Counted from the first letter of the stretch, positions 44,952 through 63,305 are shown. The stretch: 64,000 nt of DNA from Sulfitobacter sediminilitoris (GCF_010667575.1 NZ_JAABNT010000016.1:1-64000); one strand, 5' to 3'. Made by a program: numbers and translations. The notes: generated from the letters alone by a model not told the origin.

Positions 44952-45866
44952 TTAAGCAGGAAGCTCTCCGCCAGACTGAAGCCATCGCGCTTCGTTTTCC
45001 GGAAGTAACTCTGCAAGACGTTCATGAAATACGCGAAGATCATTTTCGGACAGCTTGCCTTCCCATTTTCGACTACTTGCGCTATCGAAGAACGCAGCCG
45101 GGTCTTTGAAGGTTGCGGACCTTTGAGTGTCTTGCCTAGCACTTGCACGCGCATTGGCTTGCATGCTTTCGAACTGCATACTGTCTTTGATCGCGACCAA
45201 AGTGTCATCGTCAATTTCCAGGCCAAGAACCGAAGCAAGCTTTCTCGTATGAGAGAGCAAGTCGCGCTGCATATCAGCATAATGGAAAATATGTATGTTG
45301 GAGTGTTGGATGTTCGACTTGAAGGACTTGAAGTGATGAACGATGGCCTCAAGGGTGATCCCGTCGGCCATCTCCTCTCGGTCGGTCGCACCAAGGAACA
45401 GGGCGAATGACGCTGACGGCTCATCCGGGAATCTGTCCTGGATCAGGTCTTCCTGCAAGTTGGCCACGTGACGACGCATCGAAAAATGAGCGTCGATTGG
45501 GTGTCTGTAGACAGCGATGTAAGTGCAATCGGGATCGAAAGGAATGCCATCGAATGGCGTGTGTGTCTTGATGCATCTCCTGTGGCTCTGAGCTTCGAAC
45601 ATTCGAGCTATGGGGAGTTGATCTCGGAATGCAGGATCGAGCCAAACCGACAGATCATTCATTACCTTGTCCATACCGGGCTTTTCGAACAGGAGCGACA
45701 GCACAAGTGCCTGTGTCCAAGTTGTTCCGCACTTGGGCGGTGTTGCGACAATCACATCTCCTTGGCGGAGCGCGAATGTGTCCCAAATCCGGTTATCGGT
45801 AAGAATTGTTCTGTAATCGGATGATTTTTTGGAAGGCGCTCTTAGTGCCATTCTGTTCTCCGCCAA
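44952..45866 (-). CDS. sulfotransferase (PAPS-dependent, cytosolic type)
   Basis: A 304-residue protein with the 5'-phosphosulfate loop PPKCGTTWTQALV (about residues 43-55), the 3'-phosphate site YIAVYRHPIDAHFSMRRHV (about 116-134), and a C-terminal FFDSASSRKWEGKLSENDLRVF that matches the RKG-like region of soluble sulfotransferases. It would transfer sulfate from PAPS to a hydroxyl or amine of an unknown small molecule. It stands alone between the GNAT gene (convergent) and the IS1182 region. Confidence 0.9.
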   Translation of the reverse strand: MAENRMALRAPSKKSSDYRTILTDNRIWDTFALRQGDVIVATPPKCGTTWTQALVLSLLFEKPGMDKVMNDLSVWLDPAFRDQLPIARMFEAQSHRRCIKTHTPFDGIPFDPDCTYIAVYRHPIDAHFSMRRHVANLQEDLIQDRFPDEPSASFALFLGATDREEMADGITLEAIVHHFKSFKSNIQHSNIHIFHYADMQRDLLSHTRKLASVLGLEIDDDTLVAIKDSMQFESMQANARASARQDTQRSATFKDPAAFFDSASSRKWEGKLSENDLRVFHERLAELLPENEARWLQSGGELPA

Positions 45867-46286
45867 TGAACCCTTGGATGAGACGATAGCAAGTCAGCTA
45901 CAACGAACCTAGAACTTTGCTGGGACACCACGACCCGGGAAGCTGCTCAAAGCGCTAAAGCAAAACGTCCAGGCGCCGCCGGACGGCCGATTTGTCCCGC
46001 ATCTCGGTCGTAGCCCGATTTCTGACGAACGCCCGCTTCGTTTTGAAACCAATCATCGAGACGTCAAACCAGACCTCGTACCGGGTGCAAACAGCGCTGA
46101 GTGACAGCTATCCGACTTCAAGCGGCCATCTAACCATCTTACTCAGATGTCCCAGGAGATGAAGATTTTCTGATGCGGGCCATGGCGCAAGGTTTCAGTT
46201 TGGCCGTTTGGGTGGCCCGCGTTGGAAAATCTTCATCTTTCCGGCCCTTCGCTCGCATCAGTTCAACTGCCGCTTTCGGCGTATTT
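45867..46286. other. 420 bp without a gene; contains split inverted repeats
   Basis: A 14-bp inverted pair (AGATGAAGATTTTC at 46157-46170, GAAAATCTTCATCT at 46225-46238) and a second pair (TGATGCGGGC at 46171-46180, GCTCGCATCA at 46251-46260) are nested in an unusual order that does not form one simple hairpin. They may be relics of IS ends. No protein gene is seen. Confidence 0.5.
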
Positions 46287-47735
46287 TGTTGAAAAACTAC
46301 TGGTTGATCGAAGTGTAGGTCGCTGATTCAATTCGTCCTAACGGGAGGGATTGGCGATGATGGGTCCGAAGCAAGAAGCGCAAGCGGCGTTGTTCTACGA
46401 GTTCTCGCTGGAAGATCATGTCCCGCAGGATCACCTTCTGCGGTCGATTGATCGTTTCGTGGATTTGTCCGGCATCCGCGCGCATCTTGCAGACTTCTAC
46501 AGCCACACGGGCCGCCCATCGGTCGATCCCGAACTGCTGCTCCGGATGCTGTTTGTTGGGTATTGTTTCGGCATCCGGTCCGAACGACGTCTGTGTGAAG
46601 AGGTGCATCTGAACCTCGCCTACCGCTGGTTCTGCCGCCTCGATCTGAACGACCGGGTGCCGGACCATTCAACCTTCTCCAAGAACCGCCACGGGCGGTT
46701 TAGAGAAAGCGAACTGCTGCGGCACCTGTTCGAGACGACTGTCGCCCGGTGTATCGAAGAAGGTCTGGTCAGCGGCCAGCGCATGGCCATCGATGCCAGC
46801 CTGATCGAAGCGGATGCCAACAAACAGAACTCGACGCCGAGGGAAGTCTGGGACGCGGCGCGCATCGATCCAACCGATGCACCCCGCGCCGTGCGCGAGT
46901 ATCTCGACACACTGGATGAGGCCGCGTTCGGGGCGGCGAGCGAAGTGCAGCCCAAGTTCACCTCCCATTCAGATCCGGCCAGCCAGTGGACGGCAGCGCG
47001 CAAAGGCCCGGCTTTCTTCAGCTATTCCGACAATTACCTGATCGACACGGACCATGGCGTCATCGTCGATATGGAAGCCACCAGATCAATCCGACAGGCC
47101 GAGGTCGGATCAACCAAGACGATGCTAAAGCGGGTGAAGGAACGGTTCAATCTGCACCCCGAACGTCTTATTGCAGATACCGCCTACGGCACCGGGCCGT
47201 TGCTTGGCTGGCTGGTGGACCGCAAGATCGCGCCGCATATCCTGTCTTCGACAAGTCCGGCCGCAATGATGGGACATGGACTCGGGCGGACTTCGAGTGG
47301 GATGCCGAGAACGACCAGTACATCTGCCCCGAAGGCCATGCTCTGAAGCAGTTCCGGCGCAACTACTCCGACCCGAACCGCGGTCCGACCGGCAAGGGTA
47401 CAGCGCGCTATCGCGCGTTGAAGGACGTCTGCCAGGTCTGTCCTTCCAAAGCCAAGTGCTGCCCAAATGCCGATGCCCGCAAGATCACCCGCGAAGAACA
47501 TGAAGACGCCCGCCAGGTCGCCCGCGACATCGCCAAGACCCGCCAGTACGACATCTCGATGAAGCTCCGGAAGAAGGTCGAGATGCTGTTTGCGCACCTC
47601 AAACGCATACTTGGCTTGGGCCGACTCCGATTACGCGGCCCATGCGGCGCAAACGACGAATTCCTCCTCGCCGCCACCGCCCAGAACCTCCGGAAATTGG
47701 CCAAGATCTTTCCTGCACCGCAGCAAGCAGCCTAA
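46287..47735 (+). mobile_element. IS1182-family insertion sequence, degenerate, right end not found
   Basis: The probable left end is TGTTGAAAAACT at 46287, about 70 bp before the transposase. No inverted copy of it is found in the 350 bp after the transposase, so the right end is lost or too diverged to see. Together with the frameshift in the transposase this marks an inactive copy. Confidence 0.65.
46357..47735 (+). pseudogene. IS1182-family DDE transposase with a -1 frameshift
   Basis: Two plus-strand frames join into one transposase of about 460 residues. The first frame (from ATG 46357, ribosome binding site GGGAGGGA) gives QEAQAALFYEFSLEDHVPQDHLLR, then a DUF772-type region (RPSVDPELLLRMLFVGYCFGIRSERRL) and the catalytic core start (MAIDASLIEADANKQ). 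At about 47240 the frame must shift: ATCCTGTCTTC should be ATCCCTGTCTTC to read HIPVFDKSGRNDGTW. The second frame continues to 47735 with YICPEGHAL, CPSKAKCCPNA and KVEMLFAHLKRILGLGRLRLRG, the usual IS1182 C-terminus. Loss of one C explains the break. Confidence 0.88.
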
Positions 47736-48085
47736 GCCTGACCAGAAAGGCGCTCGCGTGCAGCGCGGACCGCGACATTCTGCGCTCGGACGGAGCCTTT
47801 CGCTGCCGATGCAAGATCTGTCATAGGAAGTTGCACCCTGCCGGGTGAACTTGCCCCAGGGATTTCGACTTCGCTCACCGAAAACCAAGCCATATGCCCG
47901 CTTGCCCACTCGACCGACCCATGCGAATGGTCCCAAATGGGCGCTTGGACCCCGGCGGTTTGCGCCATCAAACTCTGAGGATCGGAATTTCTGGTCAACG
48001 GCTGCGCCGACAATGTTGATTTTCTTGTATTCCGACCCCCCTTTGTCCGCTAGCCTGTTCGCAATGATTTAACTCACACGAATCT
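47736..48085. promoter_or_regulatory. region between IS1182 relic and the 15-GAF kinase gene
   Basis: No gene is supported in these 350 bp. It must hold the promoter of the kinase-HPt-cyclase operon. The stretch from about 48015 on is AT-rich (TTGATTTTCTTGTATT), which is a possible promoter. No clear ribosome binding site precedes the TTG start. Confidence 0.4.
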
Positions 48086-57765
<9,680 letters not shown>

Positions 57766-57769
<4 letters not shown>

Positions 57770-58101
57770 CCGAGCCCCTGATTGCCCCCGAAGTCTATGC
57801 CGAACTGGCCGAGACCATGGGCGCGGATTTCGCCGCCGAACTGGTTGCCACCTTCCTAAGCGACGCGCCCAACATGATCGCAGATCTCAAGGCGGCCGCC
57901 GCCGGGGGTGACGCCGATGGCTACCGCCGCGCGGCGCATTCGATCAAATCGAACGCCGACACCTTCGGGGCCCCGGCGCTCGCCGCACAGGCCCGCGCCA
58001 TGGAGCTTGGCGGCCTGCCGGAGGGTGATCCACCCCTTCCTGCGCTCGAAGCGACCTATGCCGAAACCGCAGTTGCATTAAAGGCGCTGGCTGATGCGTG
58101 A
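57766..58101 (+). CDS. HPt phosphotransfer protein
   Basis: A 111-residue helical protein with the HPt signature [26 protein letters not shown]; the phospho-accepting residue is His58. It should take phosphate from receiver 2 of the giant kinase and pass it to a response regulator. The ATG overlaps the kinase stop (ATGA), and its own stop lies inside the first codons of the cyclase gene (8-bp overlap), so all three proteins are translationally coupled. Confidence 0.93.
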
Positions 58102-59140
58102 CGCCAAGGGCGAAATCCTGATTGTGGATGACAACAAGGTCAACAGGCTGTTGATGGCGCGCAGCGTGGAGATTCTGGGGCATCGCGCCTCGGTGGCTGA
58201 AAACGGACAGATTGCCATGAGCATGCTGGTGGACGGCACGTTTGATATTCTGCTGTTGGACATCGAAATGCCGGAAATGGACGGCTTTGAAGTGCTCGAA
58301 GCGCTCAAGAGCAACGCGGCCCTGCGCGATCTGCCGGTTATTGTGACGTCCTCCGTCGAGGGTCTGGGCAACATCGTCCGCTGCATCGAATTGGGGGCCG
58401 AAGACTACATCCCCAAGCCCGTGAACAAGATCCTGTTGAAGGCGCGCTTGGAATCCTGCCTTGAGAAAAAGCGACTGCATGACGAACAAAAGAGGCTGCT
58501 CAAACGGTTTGCGACCGACGAAGTTGCGCGTGACCTGCAGGAATCAGGCTTCGCAATCGGTGGACACCGCGTCAGCGCCACTGTGCTGTTCTGTGACATC
58601 CGAGACTTCACGGCGATGTCCGAACACATGGCACCTGAAGCAACGATCGAGCTGTTAAATACCTACTACGCGCTGATGTTCGAGGCGGTTACAAGCAACG
58701 GTGGTATGGTCAATCTGATCGTCGGCGACGGGCTGATGGCGCTTTTCGGCGCACCCGAGCCGATTGAAAACTCGGCGCAATCAGCGGTAAACGCTGCAGC
58801 CGAGATGTGCGCGATGATCGAGATGCTGAACGAAGAACGCGCCATGCTGAACGACCCCGCCCTGGAGGTCGGCTTCGGCATCGCCACCGGCGAAGTCGTC
58901 ACAGGCTACGCAGGGACCGACGCCCGCGCGACCTACACCTGTATCGGAAAGACCGTTAATCTTGCCTCGCGGCTGGAAGCCCACACAAAGGTCGCCCAAG
59001 AGTCCATCCTGATGGACTCTGCAACGCAAAGACGGTTGCCTGTAGAAATTCGTAGCAAGGAAATTCCTGCCATCCATTTCAAGGGTTTCTCGGAGGATCA
59101 GACCATCTTTGCTCTCGAACCAGTCACGTCAATCGACTGA
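58094..59140 (+). CDS. response regulator with class III adenylate/guanylate cyclase output domain
   Basis: A 348-residue protein. Residues of about 8-125 form a receiver with phospho-acceptor Asp56 (ILLLDIEMPEMDG) and TSSVEG, then Lys in YIPKPVN. After a short helical linker comes a class III cyclase domain: ATVLFCDIRDFTAMSEHM (metal Asp168), NLIVGDGLMALFGAP (second metal Asp212), VGFGIATGEVVTGYAG and YTCIGKTVNLASRLEA. Whether ATP or GTP is used cannot be told safely. The start overlaps the HPt gene by 8 bp. It is the natural end point of the kinase-HPt relay, turning phosphate flow into a cyclic nucleotide signal. Confidence 0.93.
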   Translation: MRDAKGEILIVDDNKVNRLLMARSVEILGHRASVAENGQIAMSMLVDGTFDILLLDIEMPEMDGFEVLEALKSNAALRDLPVIVTSSVEGLGNIVRCIELGAEDYIPKPVNKILLKARLESCLEKKRLHDEQKRLLKRFATDEVARDLQESGFAIGGHRVSATVLFCDIRDFTAMSEHMAPEATIELLNTYYALMFEAVTSNGGMVNLIVGDGLMALFGAPEPIENSAQSAVNAAAEMCAMIEMLNEERAMLNDPALEVGFGIATGEVVTGYAGTDARATYTCIGKTVNLASRLEAHTKVAQESILMDSATQRRLPVEIRSKEIPAIHFKGFSEDQTIFALEPVTSID

Positions 59141-59309
59141 GCGAGCAAAAGCCGAGCAAAGCAAGTGCTTGGGAACCCCTCGGCATTTCCACTAGGCTCT
59201 GGACCTATAAACGGAGCGCGGTCTCAACGGCAGCTTTGACCCAGAGCAGACACTGGCCAAAATTGCAGCTATGACTGGGTTGCGAGACGGAGCAGACCTT
59301 GAGGATTGA

Positions 59310-59855
59310 GTGCAGATACCCGAAACTCGTCGGATGATCTATGTACTGGCGTACCCAAAACTTGAGGCGAAGATTTCGCGGTCCCTTGCTGCGTTTCGCC
59401 AGACGCACGAGCCTGAAAGAGCGCAACTTGTAGCCCCCCACATAACACTCGTGTTTGGAGTTCGAAAATCGTCTCCCGAAGAGATTGCGGCGATCTGCGA
59501 TCAGGTAGCTTCAAAGACTTCAGCGATTTCTACTGAGTTTTCGAAAAGTGAGATATGCTACGACCCTTTTGAAAAAGTACATAAAATCTCTCTCTTATGT
59601 ACCAAAGGTGCCAAGCAGCTTACAGCATTACATCGTGACCTATATGAAGGCCCGCACAGCGACGAATTTGATACTGATATTCCTTTTCGTCCGCATATGA
59701 CTGTTGGTGCAAACAGCAATCTTTCTGAATTGGAAGATGTAAGTCTAGCGTCAATAGGAACTCTTCCCATCATTGCAGAAATCGATAGTTTGAGCGTTGT
59801 GCAGATTGCCAATCGTGAGCTGCAGACGATCTGCTCAGTCAAGCTTTCGATGTAG
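59310..59855 (+). CDS. 2H phosphoesterase superfamily protein (2'-5' RNA ligase-like)
   Basis: The start chosen is GTG 59310, spaced four bases after AGGA; ATG 59334 (MIYVLAYPKLEAK) is an alternative. The 181-residue product has two HxT motifs in the right places: APHITLVFG (about residue 43) and FRPHMTVGAN (about residue 127), the signature of 2H phosphoesterases that open cyclic phosphates or act on RNA ends. Its base composition is less GC-rich than the kinase operon, suggesting later arrival. The substrate is unknown. Confidence 0.85.
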   Translation: MQIPETRRMIYVLAYPKLEAKISRSLAAFRQTHEPERAQLVAPHITLVFGVRKSSPEEIAAICDQVASKTSAISTEFSKSEICYDPFEKVHKISLLCTKGAKQLTALHRDLYEGPHSDEFDTDIPFRPHMTVGANSNLSELEDVSLASIGTLPIIAEIDSLSVVQIANRELQTICSVKLSM

Positions 59856-60294
59856 CTATGGGCTCGTCTCGGTCATCTGAGCGTTTTGCTCAGATGTCTG
59901 CAAAACGTCTGATACCGGTCACTTGGCGCTGGTCGGCAGCGAAGCAGGGTCCACTTTTGATTTGCACCGACCGCTCCTACCAACACCGGCCATCCGCTGC
60001 GGTTACATCGGATGTCTCAGATGCGGACTCTCCGGACCTTGAGGATTTCGCACGCTGCTAACGCAGAAAGACCATGCAAGCGCAGCACCGCGTTCGCGGC
60101 GCCGCAGCAGGTTTCCCGTATCCGGCCGTTCAGCCGCGCATGTTTCGCCAAAATCCAAACTGACCATTCGCTGCATGGCGGGCGGACAGGCAAGGTGCGG
60201 ACTAAGCCGACTTTCGCTGCGGCTGCGCCAATGACCGCTCTAGGGAATTTCGGTTGGTCACAAACAGTCACCTAGGCCTTTGATAAAGCGCGTT
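59856..60294. other. 439 bp without a supported gene
   Basis: Several short frames overlap here on both strands, none with family character or a ribosome binding site. No hairpin, repeat or RNA gene could be recognised. Confidence 0.45.
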
Positions 60295-60780
60295 TCAAAG
60301 TGTCATGGACATTTCATGCCATGTCATTCCACCGTGATCGGAGGCTGACGGTCGCAAATAGCGATATCCGAACTTCTCATAGAGCGGCAGATGGTGCTCT
60401 TTGCACATCAGATGGATTGTCAACTTGCCCATCCGCCGCATGCGGTCAATAAATTCGTCCATCAGCTTCCGTGACAGCCCTTTGCCTTGATGTGCGGGAT
60501 CAACAACGACTGACATGATCACGACATTCGGAGCGTCAGGGTCGTGACCGATAAGTTCCTTGAACTCCTCGTCCGACATTTCGACCTTGTCCGCACACCC
60601 GCAATTAATGAACCCAACTACCGTCCCATCTATTTCCAGTACAAGGAAGCCATCAGGAAAAACCTCGATCCGTTTCGAAATCTTTTCGTGGGTAGCGGCC
60701 TCATCGCCTTCGTAAGCGGAGGTCTCAATTTCGAAGCAGATATCGACGTCATTTGGCCGGGCGTTTCGAAAAATGTGCAT
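60295..60780 (-). CDS. GNAT-family N-acetyltransferase (arylalkylamine-type)
   Basis: A 161-residue protein beginning MHIFRNARPNDVDICFEIETSAYEGDEAATHEKISKRI, with the acetyl-CoA site VVIMSVVVDPAHQGKGLSRKLMDEFI (about residues 86-111; the loop is HQGKGLS) and LYEKFGYRYL near the C-terminus. The ExxAYxGDEAA start recalls arylalkylamine acetyltransferases, but the substrate is open. It follows the methyltransferase gene by 9 bp on the same strand, probably as one operon. Confidence 0.9.
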   Translation of the reverse strand: MHIFRNARPNDVDICFEIETSAYEGDEAATHEKISKRIEVFPDGFLVLEIDGTVVGFINCGCADKVEMSDEEFKELIGHDPDAPNVVIMSVVVDPAHQGKGLSRKLMDEFIDRMRRMGKLTIHLMCKEHHLPLYEKFGYRYLRPSASDHGGMTWHEMSMTL

Positions 60781-60789
60781 CTGTTACCA

Positions 60790-61566
60790 CTAAGCTTTGA
60801 TGGCACTCATCCTATAGTAGGTCAGCGAGAAGAAAAACCGCCCTTGCCTCGCGAGGTCAATCTGTTCGTCGAACCAAGCTTTGGTCTCATGTCCACTCAT
60901 GTGCCCATTTTCCGCTGCATATCGCGACATCAGATGCAACAGCATGAATGCTAAACCATCGGGACGAAGGGTGACGTCGCAAAAGGTGAAGGGTTCGACT
61001 TCGACGGCGACAAACCCAGCATCCCGCGCGAAGCGAGGCCAAAGTGCCGCGACCCGCGGTTCAATGTAGTGGTGATCCCATGCGTCCAGCACGCGGCGCA
61101 TCCGGTCTTCATTCTCAGAGAACCAGTCAAGTGTGTTGCATCCAGTATCCACCGCAACAAATCTGCCACCTGCGCGCAATACTCGATTAGCTTCGCCAAC
61201 GGCTGACGGAATATCCGAGAGATATTCAAGGACTTGCACCGCTACAGCTTTGTCAGCCTCCCCGTCACGCAACGGGAGCGCGTCGGCTAGACCATATTCA
61301 ATCTCTACAGTCGGAAACGCAGCGCAGCGTGCCGAAGCCGGCGCGCGCATGTCTTCACTTGGGTCAACTCCGATGACTCGACCGGTCGGGCCTATGGCGC
61401 GCGCAATCTCTTCGGTCAAAAGTCCGTTGCCGCACCCTATATCAATTACTGTGTCACCCTCCGAAAGATGCAACGCATCAACTGCCATGCGACGGCGTCG
61501 TGCTACGTCGCCACCCCGATATGCAATCTCAAGCAATTCTGCCGTTTTCTCATCAAACTTTAGCAT
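60790..61566 (-). CDS. class I SAM-dependent methyltransferase (UbiE/Methyltransf_11 type)
   Basis: A 258-residue protein with motif I VIDIGCGNGLLTEEIA (about residues 40-55), an acidic motif II GRVIGVDPSEDM, and motif post-II/III LPLRDGEADKAVAVQVLEYLSDIPSAVGEANRVLRAGGRFVAVDTG. The C-terminus is helical and of unknown specificity. It is the first gene of the two-gene unit with the GNAT protein. A solitary IS-like end lies directly upstream, where the promoter would be. Confidence 0.88.
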   Translation of the reverse strand: MLKFDEKTAELLEIAYRGGDVARRRRMAVDALHLSEGDTVIDIGCGNGLLTEEIARAIGPTGRVIGVDPSEDMRAPASARCAAFPTVEIEYGLADALPLRDGEADKAVAVQVLEYLSDIPSAVGEANRVLRAGGRFVAVDTGCNTLDWFSENEDRMRRVLDAWDHHYIEPRVAALWPRFARDAGFVAVEVEPFTFCDVTLRPDGLAFMLLHLMSRYAAENGHMSGHETKAWFDEQIDLARQGRFFFSLTYYRMSAIKA

Positions 61567-61571
61567 TCGCC

Positions 61572-61630
61572 GAGGCTTTGTTGCGCAAATTGGGTGTAGG
61601 ACGTGCTTCCCCTTACCCCGGACGGACTTA
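61572..61630 (-). mobile_element. possible solitary IS end
   Basis: The plus strand reads GGCTTTGTTGCGCAAATTGG from about 61572, like the terminal repeat of IS903-group IS5 or IS6 elements, followed by sequence of the kind found just inside such ends. There is no transposase and no second end nearby, so at best a remnant remains. Confidence 0.4.
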
Positions 61631-61737
61631 TCCTACGGGCACAGTGACGGGTATGCCAAGGTACATTGATTGCGATGGAGACAGGAGCGCCTATCCAGTC
61701 AAAGAACTAGCTGAGTAAATGGCATCTATGGACGAAA

Positions 61738-62307
61738 TCAATCTGCGAAGGTACGCCCTAGAGTTCTCGCCTTCACCAGAAGCGCCTGCCTTTCGTCGTC
61801 GCCTTCCAGGGTATCGTGGAGGAGTTCCAATCTGGCGTTCGTGATACCGCAAAAGTTCATCACTCCTACGACCAGCTGCGTCTCCATCGCAGTCGTATAG
61901 CCGCGCTTCTTGAACGACGCGGACCCAGTTGCCGCGAGCCCAACCAACAGTGCTCGGTCAAGCGTTAGCTTTTTGTTTCCGTAAGCCCAATCGGCATTCC
62001 AGACCCTGTCGATCCAACCCTTGGTCATCGCTGGCACTGACCACCACCAAACCGGAAAGATGAAGGCAACCGCATCGTTTCTCTCCACACGGGCCTGTTC
62101 GCGTTGCACGGCTTCGGTATAGGTTTTTGTTCCACCACTTAGGTCAGGCTCATCTTCAACGGGCATGCGGGGATCAAATCGCTCAGCGTGCAAGTCCGCG
62201 ATCTCAGGAGTGTTCCCGCTTTCCTCTAAGCCTAGCATGAACTGATCAAGCACAGCGCCTGACAGCGATTTCTGTCTCGGATGATCGAAGACGACTAAGA
62301 CATTCAT
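61738..62307 (-). CDS. NAD(P)H:quinone oxidoreductase (flavodoxin-like fold)
   Basis: A 189-residue flavoprotein with the start MNVLVVFDHPRQKSLSGAVLDQFM, typical of the NQO1/KefF/MdaB group. It has the conserved VAFIFPVWWWSVPAMTKGWIDRVWNADWAY (about residues 79-108), which forms the FMN/FAD and substrate pocket, and GVMNFCGITNARLELLHDT near 150. It should carry out two-electron reduction of quinones or related compounds. It is a single gene, and its 5' side borders the low-GC att-like region. Confidence 0.9.
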   Translation of the reverse strand: MNVLVVFDHPRQKSLSGAVLDQFMLGLEESGNTPEIADLHAERFDPRMPVEDEPDLSGGTKTYTEAVQREQARVERNDAVAFIFPVWWWSVPAMTKGWIDRVWNADWAYGNKKLTLDRALLVGLAATGSASFKKRGYTTAMETQLVVGVMNFCGITNARLELLHDTLEGDDERQALLVKARTLGRTFAD

Positions 62308-62434
62308 GACGGCCCTTCCGCGCTACCAATTCCGCACCATAACACGAGAAGGTCTTTTGCGCTGACGAGTGCGAGCTGAAGCACCGCTTTCGAGCGACAC
62401 ACGCAGCGACTGCTGGCACAAATACATGCTTCCA

Positions 62435-62502
62435 AACACTGTTGCTGAAAGTGTGTTCAAGCACAGTGTTTCAGGTTAGTGTGTTGAACAGAGTGTTTGC
62501 CC
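62435..62502. repeat. cluster of degenerate GTGTTT/GTGTGTT repeats left of the tRNA-Phe fragment
   Basis: Four related words in about 65 bp: AAGTGTGTTCAAG, CAGTGTTTCAGG, AGTGTGTTGAAC and AGAGTGTTTGCC. An inverted AAACACTGT stands at the left side. The spacing is close to 14 bp. They may be operator or recombinase arm sites. Confidence 0.5.
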
Positions 62503-62600
62503 AATCTGCCGCAGCATTGTCGCATCGCACAGTTTATCGCACACCTCAATTTATCCCTAAATACCCATTTAAAATCAATGATTTAGAATAAACACAAGTC

Positions 62601-62645
62601 TTGAAAATCCTCGTGTCGGTGGTTCGATTCCGCCCCCGGGCACCA
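62601..62645 (+). other. 3' fragment of a tRNA-Phe gene (45 nt): attachment-site core
   Basis: The bases match a tRNA-Phe(GAA) from anticodon-loop position 33 to the CCA end: TTGAAAA loop, TCCTC, GTGTC, T arm GGTGG-TTCGATT-CCGCC, acceptor 3' strand CCCGGGC, ACCA. The 5' half is absent; the preceding bases cannot pair. Such 3' pieces are the usual trace of an integrative element that uses a tRNA gene as its site. Confidence 0.85.
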
Positions 62646-62698
62646 CTTAAATCATTATAAAACAGTGACTGCCGGAATTCTGCGTTGCAGCGGAAATC

Positions 62699-62809
62699 CT
62701 GTGCTAGGCCGAAAAACGCTAGCACAGTGCTAGCACAGTCTCAAAAACACCTGCTAGCACAGTTTGTTATAAGCTGTGCGCCGTGCACCTAGCACAGTTC
62801 TAGCACAGT
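62699..62809. repeat. CTAGCACAGT iteron-like array
   Basis: Five exact direct copies of CTAGCACAGT lie at 62719, 62730, 62754, 62789 and 62800 (left bases). Two pairs have identical 11-bp spacing, about one helix turn. One inverted copy, 9 of 10 bases, is at 62699-62707. The array starts about 54 bp from the tRNA-Phe fragment, as arm-type integrase or excisionase sites do. Confidence 0.85.
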
Positions 62810-62972
62810 GCATGACCAACGCTCCTTGCCGTGCTTATGGTGCTACGGGAGTGATGTTTTTTGGGTAAGCTGTTGGGGTTGCTGGAAGAAATCTTGGGTT
62901 TTCAACGTCTTCGGATTGCTCGTCGGTTTGGCTGTCAAGAGGAACATCTTTTCTCGGGAAAATTGCAGTCAG

Positions 62973-62996
62973 AACTTTCCTGAGGAAAGTTTTGGC
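62973..62996 (+). terminator. hairpin with short T run
   Basis: AACTTTCC-TGA-GGAAAGTT is an 8-bp perfect stem with three loop bases, followed by TT. It is terminator-like but weak, and no gene clearly ends before it. Confidence 0.4.
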
Positions 62997-63305
62997 GAGT
63001 TCTTACGCGGGGGAACTGGTAGCCGCTCAACTTGATTAAATCAGGTTTTCAGTGGGAGCGGACCCTCGCGCTATAGTGTGTGAATGGGCAACATGCGGGG
63101 CTTTCCAAGCGCTGGGCAAAATTCCGCGAATGACTGCTATCGACTTTCATGTCTTCAAAGCAGCAACCCACTGGCAAAAAGGATATGAAGGACTATTAGC
63201 TTTGCAGACTCCCCAGATGTGGGGCAGTCTTTCAGAACAAGAGTATGTCGCACGAAGCACTTATGGTCCTGAATTGTGAGAGTGACCCAACAGGAAAGAG
63301 CGTCC

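Larger units (their letters stand above)
62646..63305. other. 660 bp right of the att core without a supported protein gene
   Basis: It contains the CTAGCACAGT repeats, a hairpin (62973-62991) and two short GTG-started frames without family similarity. The sequence is lower in GC than the core. Confidence 0.45.

Noticed and set aside
59213..59311. Short frame reading NGSFDPEQTLAKIAAMTGLRDGADLED before the 2H gene
   Set aside because: It looks protein-like but has no start codon after the preceding stop. It may be a gene remnant, but nothing supports a feature.
62699..62809. Iteron array as a plasmid replication origin
   Set aside because: No replication-initiator gene is in the window, and the adjacent tRNA-Phe fragment makes an attachment site the better reading. 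A rep gene beyond the right edge is still possible.
62699..62809. CRISPR array
   Set aside because: The repeats are 10 bp with one-base to 25-base gaps, far too short, and no cas gene is near.
62808..63279. Two GTG-started frames right of the att core
   Set aside because: They are low-complexity and unlike any family I know, with no clear ribosome binding site.
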